A stretch of 64,000 nucleotides of DNA, taken from contig NZ_OBMJ01000003.1 in NCBI RefSeq assembly GCF_900199205.1, forward strand, positions 248,001 to 312,000, read 5' to 3'. A model generated the notes under the pieces. That model was not told the DNA's origin. It searched no databases and saw nothing but the letters and a program-made list of their open reading frames with translations. The DNA comes from Streptomyces sp. 1331.2. GTDB taxonomy: Bacteria > Actinomycetota > Actinomycetes > Streptomycetales > Streptomycetaceae. Position numbers and translations under genes: made by a program. Positions 31,302 to 39,887 of the stretch are shown piece by piece. Every line of letters begins with the position of its first letter. Position 1 is the stretch's first letter.

Positions 31302-31676
31302 CTACCGCCCCACGAGTTCGGCGGCGGCGGTGTCGACCTGGGAGACAGCTCGCCGGACGAGACCCAGGGCCGCGTCGAGTTCGGCGGGGCGGAGGAAGCC
31401 GTGGGCGTTGAGGGCGAAGGCGATCTGGTTCAGGTTGTTGCCGACCCGGGCCAGTTGAGCGCGGCTGGCGGCCAGTTCGTCGACGGCGCGGTCGAGGCGG
31501 TCTTGCGGATCGCCGGCACTCAGGCCACGGGCGTCGTTGAGGGTGCCGGTGGCGCAGAAGCGGGCGATGGTCTGGCTGCGGTCAGCGGCGGCTCGGCGGA
31601 TCGCCGTGGGCGAAGAAGATCCGGCGGATGTCGGCGAGGATCCTCGCTCCGCCGCAGCTGTCCTCCTCGACGCCAC
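31302..31676 (-). pseudogene. MobC-like relaxosome protein remnant
   Basis: The segment RFCATGTLNDARG, then RAQLARVGNNLNQIAFALNA and GLVRRAVSQVDTAAAELVGR to the stop is the conserved C-terminal part of MobC proteins, which help the relaxase at the plasmid nick site. The N-terminus (MASRRTAAAERGSSPT) is out of family and its coding strand overlaps the integrase fragment on the other strand, so the 5' end was replaced at a junction near 31600-31680. No relaxase gene is present. It is a trace of a mobilisable element. Confidence 0.6.
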
Positions 31677-31905
31677 GATGCACGACCTCCGGCACTTCTA
31701 CGCCTCGGTGCTGATCAAGCACCGCGAGAGCGTCAAGACGGTGCAGAAGCGGCTTGGCCACGCCAAGCCGTCGATCACGCTCAACACCTACACGCACCTG
31801 TGGCCGGATGAGGAGGACACAACGAGGGCGGCGATCGAGGCGGTCTTCAGTGCTGTGCCCTCGATGTGTCCTCCGCGCGGTCAGGTGGCGATCAGCTCGA
31901 TTTGA
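31669..31905 (+). pseudogene. tyrosine recombinase (integrase) C-terminal fragment
   Basis: MHDLRHFYASVLI has the HxLRH motif with the second catalytic Arg, KRLGHAKPSITLNTYTHLWP the His and the nucleophilic Tyr of phage-type integrases. Only the last 78 residues remain; the N-terminal DNA-binding and first catalytic Arg region are missing, cut at about 31668. The tail PSMCPPRGQV is matched at DNA level by 36281-36307 on the far side of the caspase-helicase operon. It is almost certainly inactive. Confidence 0.78.
31848..31874 (+). repeat. integrase-tail repeat, left copy
   Basis: A 27-bp sequence starting CAGTGCTGTGCCCTCGATGT agrees at 23 of 27 positions with 36281-36307, in the same orientation; all four differences are transitions. 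The two copies flank the EACC1/caspase-helicase operon. Confidence 0.6.
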
Positions 31906-31908
31906 ACA

Positions 31909-34900
31909 TCACTGCTGATCGGGCCTGGTGGCCATGTCGAACAGCCGCCAGGCCGGGACCCGTTCAGCGGCTCGGCCGCCCTCGACGTCGAGCAACTGCC
32001 GCCGACGCAGCATGAGGCGCAGATGGCGAGCCGCGTCATCTGCATCGTCATGCCCGGGGTCAAGTAGAACGGCTATCCGGTCCTGGCCATTTCGAACGAC
32101 GGCGTCAGCTCGATGGCCGTTTACTACGGCGTCGAGCTCGACGGTTGCCCCAGGGGGAGCCGACAGGCGGGTGTATAGCCGCTTGATCAACTCGCCGTGC
32201 CCGTCGTGCTCCGATGGGCCAGGAGGGCTTGCCGCCGTGGCTGCTCGGAACAGCGCGGTGCCAACGCCGCCTCGTTGCTGCCACAGGTCGGCGTTGCCGA
32301 CGACGATGAGGTGTGAGCGGGCACGGGTGATGGCGACGTTCCACAGGTTGATCTGTCGGTCCACCCAGCTGACCGCACCAGGGTGCATCCCGCCGCCCGC
32401 GACGAGTGAGAAGACCACGACGTCGCGTTCACCGCCCTGGAATGTGTGGACGGTGCCGATTCGGACCCGGGCAGGGTCCGTGCGGCCGAGGCGGCGTTGC
32501 AGCGCCTCCTCATGGGCCTTGAACGGGGTGACGACACCGATGGTGGCCTCAGCCGGAAGATCGCGGAGCAGACTCCGGACGAAGTTCTCGGCCATCTCGG
32601 TCTCACCGTCGTTGACCCAGGAGCCGCCAGAGCGCGGCCTTGTCGCGGGCGTCCGGACGTCCGACCAGACGATCGCCGGCCGGTCCAGCGATGGGCGCGA
32701 GCGGACGTCCGTGAGCACGGTCAGCTGGCCGTCGTAGAAGAGACGGTTGGAGACATCCGCGATCGCCGGGTGGCAGCGGAAGTGCTCGTCCAGGAGCAGG
32801 CTGGCTCCTGCGGCCCGCTCTGCGGCGTGGAAAGCGCTGTGCCGCCGGTAGGCCAGCTGGTGGCGCTCGAGCCAGTCCGAGCGAAGTCCGCTGCTTCGCC
32901 GGATCATCGACTCGCGCTCCGGGCCGATCTTGGTGATGTGCGGCAGCTGCATGGCGTCCCCGATGATCAGGGCGCGGCGTGCTCGGAAGAGCAGCGGCAG
33001 CACGGCGGGGATGGAGCACTGGCTGGCCTCGTCGACGATGACCAGGTCGAAGAGCCCGGCATCCGGCGGAAAGTTCCGGGCTGAGAGGCTGGTCACTGCC
33101 CAGCCCCGGGCAGCGGACAGCACCGACCTGACCGCCGGCCAGTCGTTTCCGTTGGCGTCGCGAGTTGTGAGCAGTTTGATGATGGCCTGCCGCCCCGTAC
33201 GGGCTGCGGTCTTCACGGCGCTGTCGAGTAGCACACTGCTGGTGGAGCGGACCCCGGCCTCGACGTTGTCGAGTGCCTCCGACAGCACTGCGTCGTTCGG
33301 CAGGGCCAGCGCGCGCTCGCGCCCCCTGCGCCAACCTTGTTCAGTCGTGGCGAAGTCCGACAGAGCCGAACACAGTTCGGAGGTCGGCTGTCCGTTGGAC
33401 TCGACTCCGATCCGACGCAGCAGTTTCTTGCGGCGTCGCTCGCCGAGGAACCAGGCACGTGACAGGCCGGCGGCCTTTCGCGACAGCCTCTCCAGATCAT
33501 CGGTGGCCAGGAGCTCGCCTAGGTCACCGACCGGCAAGCCGAGTCGGTCGGCGTGCTGCTCCCGAGCCTCGCCGCTCTGACGCAAGGCCCGCTCAAGAGC
33601 GGCTGCCTGGGCGAACTCCTTCTGCAGCTTCGAGAGGCGGTCGGTCGCGACGTCGACCTCTAGCTCGGCGGTCCTGAGGTTGCGAAATGGCTCTGGGACC
33701 TCCAACAGCTTGCGAAGGGTGGCGTCCTCGATCCCTCGATAGTCGGTCTCGCCCCAGGAGGAGCCGGTGCGAACGACGCTGCCGGGCGAGAGCCGCTCAC
33801 ATCGTTGCCAGACCTCGTCGACGGCCTGGTTATTGGTGGAGGCGATGAGCACGCGTTCGCCCGCGGCCAGGGCTGTTGCGACGAGGTTGGCCACCAGCTG
33901 GCTCTTACCGGTTCCGGGTGGGCCAGTCGCTACGGTGAGCCGACGCGTCATCGCTGACCGCAGCACGGCTGACTGTGCCTCGTTGGAGGGCAGTGGGGTC
34001 ACCAGGCGGACCGGCTTCGGGGCCGTTGCCTGGGACTCCGCACGCTCGGCCTGAACCGGTGAGAGCGCGGCGAGTGCAGTGCGCCCGACCTCGGGGACCT
34101 TCTTGGTGATGTCCTTGAAGTCGGCCAACAGCTTCTTAGTCGGCCCCGTGGGATCACGTGGAGCCAGGAAGAGCACTGCTGAGTTGCGCGCACCGTTGCC
34201 AGGCGTTCTGACGTCGATCCTGTCGGCCAAATGGTCGGGGCGGGGCTCATGGACGCACGGCAACTCGTACTCCTGCATCAGGAGGTTGCGCACGTCCACA
34301 GCCATTCGATCATGCTGTCCCGCATGCCAGGTGGGCTGGTAGGTCTCCGAGAGCTCTGCGGCCTGCTCCTTGCCGAGCCACGTTTCGGCCAGCCGCGGGT
34401 GCGGCATGACCGGGCCGTAGGGTTTGAGTCGGGTGCTGTTCTCGTGATGCACCACCTCGACCCGGCGTACGAGCAGCGGGGCAAACTTCGGAGCCGCCCA
34501 GCTCTTTCCGTTTCGAGGGCCGTTGAGGAGGACAACGGGGTAGCCGGCCCAGAGGTCCGCATCCTGAGCTGCGGCTGCCTCGATCAACTCCACGGCCTCT
34601 TGGGGCACCTCGGTGCAGTCGTCCTCATCCAACTCGCCGGACAGCAGGCGCTCTGATCCGGTGAGGCAGACATATTTGGTGCCGTGGTCGTAGACGGACA
34701 TGAGTGGCGTGTCCGCCTGATCCGACAGCACGCACTGCTGGTAGTAGGCGAGGAGTTCGGGCCACCCCGGTTGGCTTCGACCCGGTGTGGCCGCCTTGGG
34801 AGTTTGCTCGGTCGACGGGGACTCAGGAGTGATTCGCCGAGTGAGCGGTGTGAGTCGCGGGGCGCTGCCGACGGGGCAACTGGCCAGGATCATCCGGTCA

Positions 34901-35646
34901 TCGACGCCGTGGGCGGACTTGACCGGGATCTGTGCCGATCCCTTGGCGCGCATGCGTCGGACGACGTAGTCGAACAGGTCGCCGACGGAGACCTCTCCAG
35001 TCCCGCTCTTGCTGACCTTGCCAGTGCGTAGCGCTTCGACAACCTCCGCAGTGAAGGCGGACGGCTCGATCACGCCACCGGCCTCGGAGCCACCGTACGA
35101 GTCCTCACCGACGCGCGAGGACGAGAGCACGTACACGCCGTGGCTGCGCAGGGGCGAGTCCGCACCCGACTTCGCGGCCGGTGCGCTCGGCTGGTCCGTG
35201 GTCCGCAGGCCGACTGCGAAACCACCACTCTGGCAGCAGTCGATCATCACGACCTTCTGCCGTGCCCAACAGGACTCCAGTCGCTCGTTGACGAAGCCCG
35301 CGCCCACTGCGGTCGCGGCGACCCGGTCGTGGTCGGTGTCCTTGGCGACGAAGTGGAACTCTCCACCCGCGCGAGCGGAGAGCCTGGTGCCGTGGCCGGA
35401 GACGTAGAGGAGTGCGAGTTCGTCCTGATCGCAGCTTTCGAGGAACTCGCTGATCTCGTACTGCATGTCGTCCGCGGTGAGGTCGGCGACCGTCTTCACC
35501 GAGACGAAGGCACCGATGCTGCGATGTTCGAGCACCTGCCCCAAGTGCCAGACGTCCGCCTTGGTGGAGGGCAGGCGGCCGAAGCGGCCGTCGTCGTAGT
35601 TCTCGTTGGCGATCAGCAGCGCGCGGCGCCGCACCAAGCGACTCAC
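31909..35646 (-). CDS. caspase-like protease fused to SF1 helicase
   Basis: A 1245-residue multidomain protein. GTG 35646 overlaps the EACC1 stop (GTGA). Residues 1-260: caspase/C14 domain with His85 (YVSGHGTR) and catalytic Cys138 (VMIDCCQSGG). Residues 290-540: linker or sensor domain of unknown type. From about 550: SF1 helicase with Walker A GPPGTGKSQL (575-584), Walker B VIVDEASQC (869-877), GDAMQLPHI, then HTFQGGERDVVVFSLV and NVAITRARSHLIVVGN (motifs V and VI). The last 80 residues (ATVELDAVVNGHRADAVV) resemble a degenerate Vsr/PD-(D/E)xK-like tail. With EACC1 upstream this matches the caspase-centred conflict systems described for multicellular bacteria: nucleic-acid sensing by the helicase would trigger the protease and cell death. 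Lower GC than flanks suggests transfer. Confidence 0.88.
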   Translation of the reverse strand: MSRLVRRRALLIANENYDDGRFGRLPSTKADVWHLGQVLEHRSIGAFVSVKTVADLTADDMQYEISEFLESCDQDELALLYVSGHGTRLSARAGGEFHFVAKDTDHDRVAATAVGAGFVNERLESCWARQKVVMIDCCQSGGFAVGLRTTDQPSAPAAKSGADSPLRSHGVYVLSSSRVGEDSYGGSEAGGVIEPSAFTAEVVEALRTGKVSKSGTGEVSVGDLFDYVVRRMRAKGSAQIPVKSAHGVDDRMILASCPVGSAPRLTPLTRRITPESPSTEQTPKAATPGRSQPGWPELLAYYQQCVLSDQADTPLMSVYDHGTKYVCLTGSERLLSGELDEDDCTEVPQEAVELIEAAAAQDADLWAGYPVVLLNGPRNGKSWAAPKFAPLLVRRVEVVHHENSTRLKPYGPVMPHPRLAETWLGKEQAAELSETYQPTWHAGQHDRMAVDVRNLLMQEYELPCVHEPRPDHLADRIDVRTPGNGARNSAVLFLAPRDPTGPTKKLLADFKDITKKVPEVGRTALAALSPVQAERAESQATAPKPVRLVTPLPSNEAQSAVLRSAMTRRLTVATGPPGTGKSQLVANLVATALAAGERVLIASTNNQAVDEVWQRCERLSPGSVVRTGSSWGETDYRGIEDATLRKLLEVPEPFRNLRTAELEVDVATDRLSKLQKEFAQAAALERALRQSGEAREQHADRLGLPVGDLGELLATDDLERLSRKAAGLSRAWFLGERRRKKLLRRIGVESNGQPTSELCSALSDFATTEQGWRRGRERALALPNDAVLSEALDNVEAGVRSTSSVLLDSAVKTAARTGRQAIIKLLTTRDANGNDWPAVRSVLSAARGWAVTSLSARNFPPDAGLFDLVIVDEASQCSIPAVLPLLFRARRALIIGDAMQLPHITKIGPERESMIRRSSGLRSDWLERHQLAYRRHSAFHAAERAAGASLLLDEHFRCHPAIADVSNRLFYDGQLTVLTDVRSRPSLDRPAIVWSDVRTPATRPRSGGSWVNDGETEMAENFVRSLLRDLPAEATIGVVTPFKAHEEALQRRLGRTDPARVRIGTVHTFQGGERDVVVFSLVAGGGMHPGAVSWVDRQINLWNVAITRARSHLIVVGNADLWQQRGGVGTALFRAATAASPPGPSEHDGHGELIKRLYTRLSAPPGATVELDAVVNGHRADAVVRNGQDRIAVLLDPGHDDADDAARHLRLMLRRRQLLDVEGGRAAERVPAWRLFDMATRPDQQ

Positions 35647-36053
35647 GCCTGCTCGCCCTCGGGGGTGTCCGACTCGTCGGCCTGGTCGAGGAAGGCCTGG
35701 ATGATCCGCTCCTGCGCCTCGTCAGGCCGACCGGTCACCGTGAGAGACCGTTCCCCGTCAGTGATCTCGACCTTCCGGTGGCGGTCCTTGGCGCACCATT
35801 CCTTGATCAACTCGATCAGGATGCGGGATGCCGGCCGAGCCGCGGCGGCTGCGAGCCCAAGGGCTGTGATCTCGCTGAGTGCCCCGCCCTTGCGGCCGTC
35901 GTCCGCAGGCGTGGTCTCGGCGGTCAGGTAGGCCGTCTCGGGTGTGCCAGCGCGACGGAGCGCGTCCTGCAGGTCCCGAGTGAGACGTTCCTGGCGGAGT
36001 GTGTCGCCGCCGGCGAGCACCTCCAGTCGCCACAGCGGTTGCTCCTGACTCAC
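35643..36053 (-). CDS. effector-associated constant component 1 (EACC1)-like protein
   Basis: A 136-residue protein from GTG 36053 with AGGGGG upstream. The middle carries DGRKGGALSEITALGLAAAA then ILIELIKEWCAKDRHRKVEI and RSLTVTGRPDEAQERIIQAF. This order (a G-rich turn, a hydrophobic helix, a W-containing basic helix, then a short beta sheet) fits my memory of EACC1, a small partner encoded next to caspase, trypsin or TIR effectors in actinobacterial conflict systems. Its stop overlaps the caspase-helicase start, so both are made together. It is thought to link or restrain the effector; the mechanism is unknown. Confidence 0.72.
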   Translation of the reverse strand: MSQEQPLWRLEVLAGGDTLRQERLTRDLQDALRRAGTPETAYLTAETTPADDGRKGGALSEITALGLAAAAARPASRILIELIKEWCAKDRHRKVEITDGERSLTVTGRPDEAQERIIQAFLDQADESDTPEGEQA

Positions 36054-36280
36054 GCTGCCCCCTCATCCTCACCAGCAGGCCACCCTGCAGGCCGAGAACA
36101 GGCTACGCCGTTCGGTGGTTTTGCGTGACCGTTTGATCACATAGGGATTCCCGAGGCGGTCTTTCCGATGCGTGTGGCGTCAAGGGGGCGCGGGGCTGGC
36201 GCCGAATGAGCCGATTAGCGCCCGACGCCCGGGGGCACACCGGGGGGCTGGTCGACACGCTTCTGGCTGCGCGCATCGTC

Positions 36281-36307
36281 CAGCGTTGTGCCCCCGATGT
36301 GCCCTCC
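36281..36307 (+). repeat. integrase-tail repeat, right copy
   Basis: A 27-bp sequence starting CAGCGTTGTGCCCCCGATGT; it matches 31848-31874 at 23 of 27 positions. It may be a recombination scar, a former attachment-site arm or the tail of a second integrase gene. Confidence 0.6.
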
Positions 36308-36310
36308 CTG

Positions 36311-36332
36311 GCCGAAAAGTTAGCGTTTCGGC
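36311..36332. terminator. GCCGAAA/TTTCGGC hairpin
   Basis: A perfect 7-bp inverted repeat with an 8-base loop, immediately after the right integrase-tail repeat and 17 bases beyond the stop of the small secreted gene on the minus strand. Confidence 0.5.
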
Positions 36333-36348
36333 AGGTCAGCGGCGTCGA

Positions 36349-36601
36349 CTAGCGGTAGTTGTAGTACTGGTCCAGCGGTGCGCCGTGGGGATTCGACGGC
36401 TTGAAGGACGTCCAGCACGGCACGCTCCCGGCCGCCGGGCTGGGCTCGACGACAGCATCCGGAGCGGACGGGACGGACGGAGCGGACGGGACGCGGACAG
36501 CGGCCTGGGCGGGCCCGGCCAGGCCGCCCAGTGCGAGAGCACCGAAGATCGCCGCCGATACCGCTGCTGTGACCGGTTTTCGTGAGCCGCAACGACTTCA
36601 C
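36349..36601 (-). CDS. small secreted protein, frameshifted near 36577
   Basis: GTG 36601 behind AGGGAAG starts MKSLRLTK. Removing one A from the four-base A run (36577-36580, T on the plus strand) joins this to PVTAAVSAAIFGALALGGLA and a clean signal peptide ending PAQAA. The mature part is only about 45 residues with Ser/Val/Pro repeats (RVPSAPSVPSAPD), one Cys (VPCWTSF) and ends PLDQYYNYR. Without the shift no start codon exists for the signal peptide. Function unknown. Confidence 0.55.
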
Positions 36602-36726
36602 TCTTCCCTGGTTGACGATGACATGCCAAACAGGCTCGCGCAGCCTGAGCCGTCCCGCCCAAGGCGCGCAAGAGGACCGCCGCGCCGCCGGCGTGCTCAC
36701 GGCCCCTCCTGCACGGGTCGGAGCCG

Positions 36727-37776
36727 TCAGGGCCGTACCGCCGGTTCGAGCAGCGACAAGGTCCGTTGCTGCGCATCGAGGCCGGCACGGATGCCGACCG
36801 GCATCGGCAGGTTCGGGCCGGCGTGCCCGAAGTCGACGTTGCCCAGGACCGGGATGTCACGGTCGCCGAGGACGTCGAGGACGAGCTCGGGCAGAGTGGG
36901 GGAGGCGCCGGGCTCCAGTCCGCCGATCCCGCGCGGCACACCCACGACCATGCCGGAGATCCGATCGAGGATGCCGCTGTGCCGCAGCACCTGCAGGTAG
37001 CTCCACACGTACGAGGCCAGTCCGCCCATCTCCTCCCAGAACAGCACCGCACCGTCGAACCGTTCGAGCGGCAGCGCGAAACGCGTCGCCTGCGCCAGCA
37101 CGATGCGATTGATCACCCCGCCGATCAGCGGGCCCTCGACACGGCCAGGACGCCAGCACTCCCACGTCGGGCTCGCCGGCAGCGCACCGATCGCCTCGGT
37201 CCCGGTCAGCAACCTGGCGTAGAGCTCGACGAGTTCCGCTCGGCGCGCCACGGGCGCGGACTGCCAGTGCCCGCCGAAGCCCGGGACGGCCATGTCGGCA
37301 TGGAACCCGACCAAACCCGTGCGCGCATGGAGCACCAGGTGCAGCAGCGAGATGTCGCTGTAGCCGAGGATCGGCTTGGGGTCGGCCCTGATCGCCTCGA
37401 CGTCGATCAGGTCCAGATAGCCGAGCGCCGTCTGTCCGCCGTCACTCGCGACGATCGCGCGCACCTCGGGATCGCGCAGCAGACCGTTGAGCTCCCCGGC
37501 GATCTCCGCCGGCGTGGCCGCGCTCCACCACTGGCGGCGTCCTGCTTCGAGCAGCGGCGCCCGGCGCACCCGGAACCCCATCCGTTCGAACACGGCCACC
37601 GTCTGCTCGACGTTGGGCTCGTGAGCGGCCTCCAACGGACCGGAGAGCGAGGCGATGACGACGAGGTCCCCGGGCACCAGGGCACGCGGTCGAAGCAGTT
37701 GAGGCAGTCGAGACTGTTGGGGCTGTTGGGGCAGTCTGGGCAGTTGCGGCAGTCGTGGCCGTGCAGAACCAGTCAT
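36727..37776 (-). CDS. LD-carboxypeptidase/MccF-like (S66) protein
   Basis: A 349-residue protein from ATG 37776. After a repetitive N-terminus (LPQLPRLPQQPQQSRLPQ, encoded by a degenerate tandem repeat near 37690-37760) the S66 fold follows: ALVPGDLVVIASLSGPLE, GYLDLIDVEAIRADPKPILG, GYSDISLLHLVLHARTGLV with GFHADM, LFWEEMGG with the catalytic Glu, and VDFGHAGPNLPMPVGI with the catalytic His. The nucleophile loop is SDGGQTALGYLD, where family members usually have GG-x-x-S. A Ser at that place is not evident. It may still act as a cytoplasmic murein-recycling or peptide-immunity hydrolase, or be inactive. Confidence 0.8.
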   Translation of the reverse strand: MTGSARPRLPQLPRLPQQPQQSRLPQLLRPRALVPGDLVVIASLSGPLEAAHEPNVEQTVAVFERMGFRVRRAPLLEAGRRQWWSAATPAEIAGELNGLLRDPEVRAIVASDGGQTALGYLDLIDVEAIRADPKPILGYSDISLLHLVLHARTGLVGFHADMAVPGFGGHWQSAPVARRAELVELYARLLTGTEAIGALPASPTWECWRPGRVEGPLIGGVINRIVLAQATRFALPLERFDGAVLFWEEMGGLASYVWSYLQVLRHSGILDRISGMVVGVPRGIGGLEPGASPTLPELVLDVLGDRDIPVLGNVDFGHAGPNLPMPVGIRAGLDAQQRTLSLLEPAVRP

Positions 37777-37904
37777 GGCGTCAGTGTCGCCGATGCCCTC
37801 GGCAGGGTCACCCGACTTTCGCCGGCCGGCGGCCCGCCCCGATGCGGACCCTTCGCGCAGGCGTGCTCGGCGGGCATGAGCCCAGCCCGCGGAACACCAC
37901 CCGC

Positions 37905-38810
37905 TCAGCGCCTCGCGGCGGCCGTCTGACCCGCGGCCTGCAGGAGCAGGTCGCGTAGGGCGGTGGCGGCCTCCGACGGTTCGGCGGGGGTGAGGACGAC
38001 CTGGTCGGCGGTGGTCGAGGGGCCGGTGAGGGGGATGACGCGCAGTCCGGAGGGCCGGTGGTCGAGGGCGGATTCGACGGTGATGCCGATGCCCGTACCG
38101 GCGGCGACGTGGGCAGCGATGTCGTGCACACTGTCGGCGGTCCTGATGATGCGCAGGTCGGCCCCGCCGATGTGGAAGGCGGACAGGAGGCGGTCGCAGA
38201 GGCCGCTGTTGATCTGGTGGGGCCAGGTGAGCAGGCCGGTGGTGGAGAGTTCGGCGGCGCTCAGCTCGCTGCGGCCGGCGAGGGGGTGGGCGTCCGGGAC
38301 GAGCGCCATGAACCGCTCGGTGGACAGGACGGTCGCGCGGACGCCGGTGATGCCGTCGGTCGCCCAGCCGATGCCCAGCCCGATCGACTCCGCGCGCAGG
38401 GCGGTGAGTTGGGCGGTGGTCGGCATGGTCTCGGGCACGATCGCCACGTCGGGGAAGCGCTCGCGCAGTTGCGGCAGGCAGCGCAACAGCAGCTGGTGGC
38501 CGGTGTATTCGGCGTGGGCGACGACCAGGGTGGTGGCCGCCCGGCCGCCGGCGGCGAGCGCGCGTCCGCGCTGCTGGAAGCGGCGCAGCTGGGCGAGGGC
38601 GGCGTGGGCGTCGGGCAGCAGCGCCTCGCCGAGCTCGGTCAGTTCCACCCGGCGGCTGGTGCGGTGGAACAGCCGCCCGCCCAGGGCGTTCTCCAGCCGC
38701 CTGACGGCGTCGCTGACGGTGGGCTGCCCCCGGTGCAGCCGCGCGGCGGCCCGGCCGAAGTGCAGTTCCTCGGCGACGACGACGAATGCTTCCAGCTCGA
38801 TCCGGTCCAC
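37905..38810 (-). CDS. LysR-family transcriptional regulator
   Basis: A 301-residue protein from GTG 38810. Residues 1-60 form the LysR winged HTH (MDRIELEAFVVVAEELHFGR, then RGQPTVSDAVRRLENALGG). The rest is the periplasmic-binding-protein-like effector domain (GIGWATDGITGVRATVLSTE). It is divergent from the flavodoxin-like gene at 38945, the classical arrangement for a LysR target, and a dyad at 38825-38849 lies between them. The co-inducer is unknown. Confidence 0.92.
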   Translation of the reverse strand: MDRIELEAFVVVAEELHFGRAAARLHRGQPTVSDAVRRLENALGGRLFHRTSRRVELTELGEALLPDAHAALAQLRRFQQRGRALAAGGRAATTLVVAHAEYTGHQLLLRCLPQLRERFPDVAIVPETMPTTAQLTALRAESIGLGIGWATDGITGVRATVLSTERFMALVPDAHPLAGRSELSAAELSTTGLLTWPHQINSGLCDRLLSAFHIGGADLRIIRTADSVHDIAAHVAAGTGIGITVESALDHRPSGLRVIPLTGPSTTADQVVLTPAEPSEAATALRDLLLQAAGQTAAARR

Positions 38811-38824
38811 CGGAGCAGGTTAGC

Positions 38825-38849
38825 GCGATCGATCGGTGGGGCCGATCGC
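38825..38849. promoter_or_regulatory. LysR operator candidate
   Basis: GCGATCG (38825-38831) and CGATCGC (38843-38849) form a perfect inverted repeat with an 11-base spacer, the LysR T-N11-A geometry. It is 14 bases upstream of the regulator's start and about 95 bases upstream of the flavodoxin-like gene. Confidence 0.6.
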
Positions 38850-38944
38850 TGCGGGTCGGAGTTCGGCGTTGATGCGGTGGGGTGCGTGGGGGTGTGATGG
38901 GTGGGCAGCAGCGAGTTCCCGAGCAATGGAAGTAGTGAACAGGC

Positions 38945-39694
38945 ATGGCAGTCAAGGACGTTGGCGTCGGCGTGGACAATGAGGAGGCGCCGGCGGTCAC
39001 GGTGGCGGTGGTCTACCACTCGGTGCACGGACACACCCGGGTGTTGGCCGAGCACCTTGCCGAGGGGGCGCGGCTGGTGCCGGGGGCCCGGGTGCACCTG
39101 GTGGAGGTGCGGGCCGAGGATGTGGTCGCGGGGCGTTGGCACGATGCGGAGGTGTTGGCGCTGCTGGAGCGCTCCGATGCGATCGTGCTGGGGTGTCCGA
39201 CGCTGATGGGCAGTGTGTCGGCGGTGTTCAAGGCGTTCATGGAGGCGGCGTTCACGCCGTTCGTCACGCAGGCGTGGAAGGACAAGCTGGCCGGCGGGTT
39301 CACCATGTCCGCCTCGCAGAGTGGCGACAAGCTGGCGGTGCTGGAGCAACTGGCGGTCTTCGCTGCGCAGTTGGGGATGCAGTGGATCGGCGTGGGGGAC
39401 ATGCCGGGCAACAACTGGAGCGGTGGCTCGCGCGACGACGTGAACCGGCTGGGCTCGTGGCTGGGCCTGATGAGCCAGAGCCACGCCGACCAGGGCCCGG
39501 AGCAGGCCGGGTCGCGCGGTGACCTGATCACCGCGCGGCGGTACGGCGAGCGGATCGCCCGGCTGACGCAGCGCTGGGTCAACGCCGTGCCGTACGAGAC
39601 CGATCGGATGACGGAGCACGAGGCCCGGGCCCTGTCGGCCTCCCTGCGGTCGGCCGGAACGGAGGCGGCCGGAACGGAGGCGGCCGGGGCCTGA
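38945..39694 (+). CDS. flavodoxin/WrbA-like NAD(P)H-quinone oxidoreductase
   Basis: A 249-residue protein from ATG 38945. VTVAVVYHSVHGHTRVLAEH near the N-terminus is the FMN phosphate-binding loop; DAIVLGCPTLMGSVSAVFKA and GGFTMSASQSGDK are the flavin ring-binding loops of the flavodoxin fold. WrbA-type enzymes reduce quinones by two electrons and protect from oxidative stress. The last residues repeat (SAGTEAAGTEAAGA). It is controlled most likely by the divergent LysR. Confidence 0.85.
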   Translation: MAVKDVGVGVDNEEAPAVTVAVVYHSVHGHTRVLAEHLAEGARLVPGARVHLVEVRAEDVVAGRWHDAEVLALLERSDAIVLGCPTLMGSVSAVFKAFMEAAFTPFVTQAWKDKLAGGFTMSASQSGDKLAVLEQLAVFAAQLGMQWIGVGDMPGNNWSGGSRDDVNRLGSWLGLMSQSHADQGPEQAGSRGDLITARRYGERIARLTQRWVNAVPYETDRMTEHEARALSASLRSAGTEAAGTEAAGA

Positions 39695-39887
39695 CCAGGC
39701 CCGACCAGGCTTGACCAGGCAGAAGGAGCTGCGGCGGCCGGGCGTCGACGAGGCCGTTCGTATCCACCCTCTATGATCCAGCCCTGGGGGGACAGGTCGC
39801 TGGGCTGGTACGACACCGCTGTGTCCGCTCTCCCTTCGGCGGCGCGGGACCGCGTCGCCGATCCGACGAGCGGGAGACGAACTCTCG

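Larger units (their letters stand above)
36240..36351 (+). pseudogene. second integrase-tail fragment
   Basis: Reading in the plus frame gives GLVDTLLAARIVQRCAPDVP then SLAEKLAFRQVSGVD and a stop at 36350. CAPDVPSL and the DNA repeat at 36281-36307 match the tail of the integrase fragment at 31848-31874. No integrase catalytic motif remains. It marks the right edge of the caspase-helicase segment. The rest of 36054-36239 shows no gene. Confidence 0.5.

Noticed and set aside
31537..31668. N-terminal extension of the integrase fragment (MRVPVAQKRAMVWLRS onward)
   Set aside because: This part is antisense to the MobC remnant and has no integrase features; the homology starts only at about 31669.
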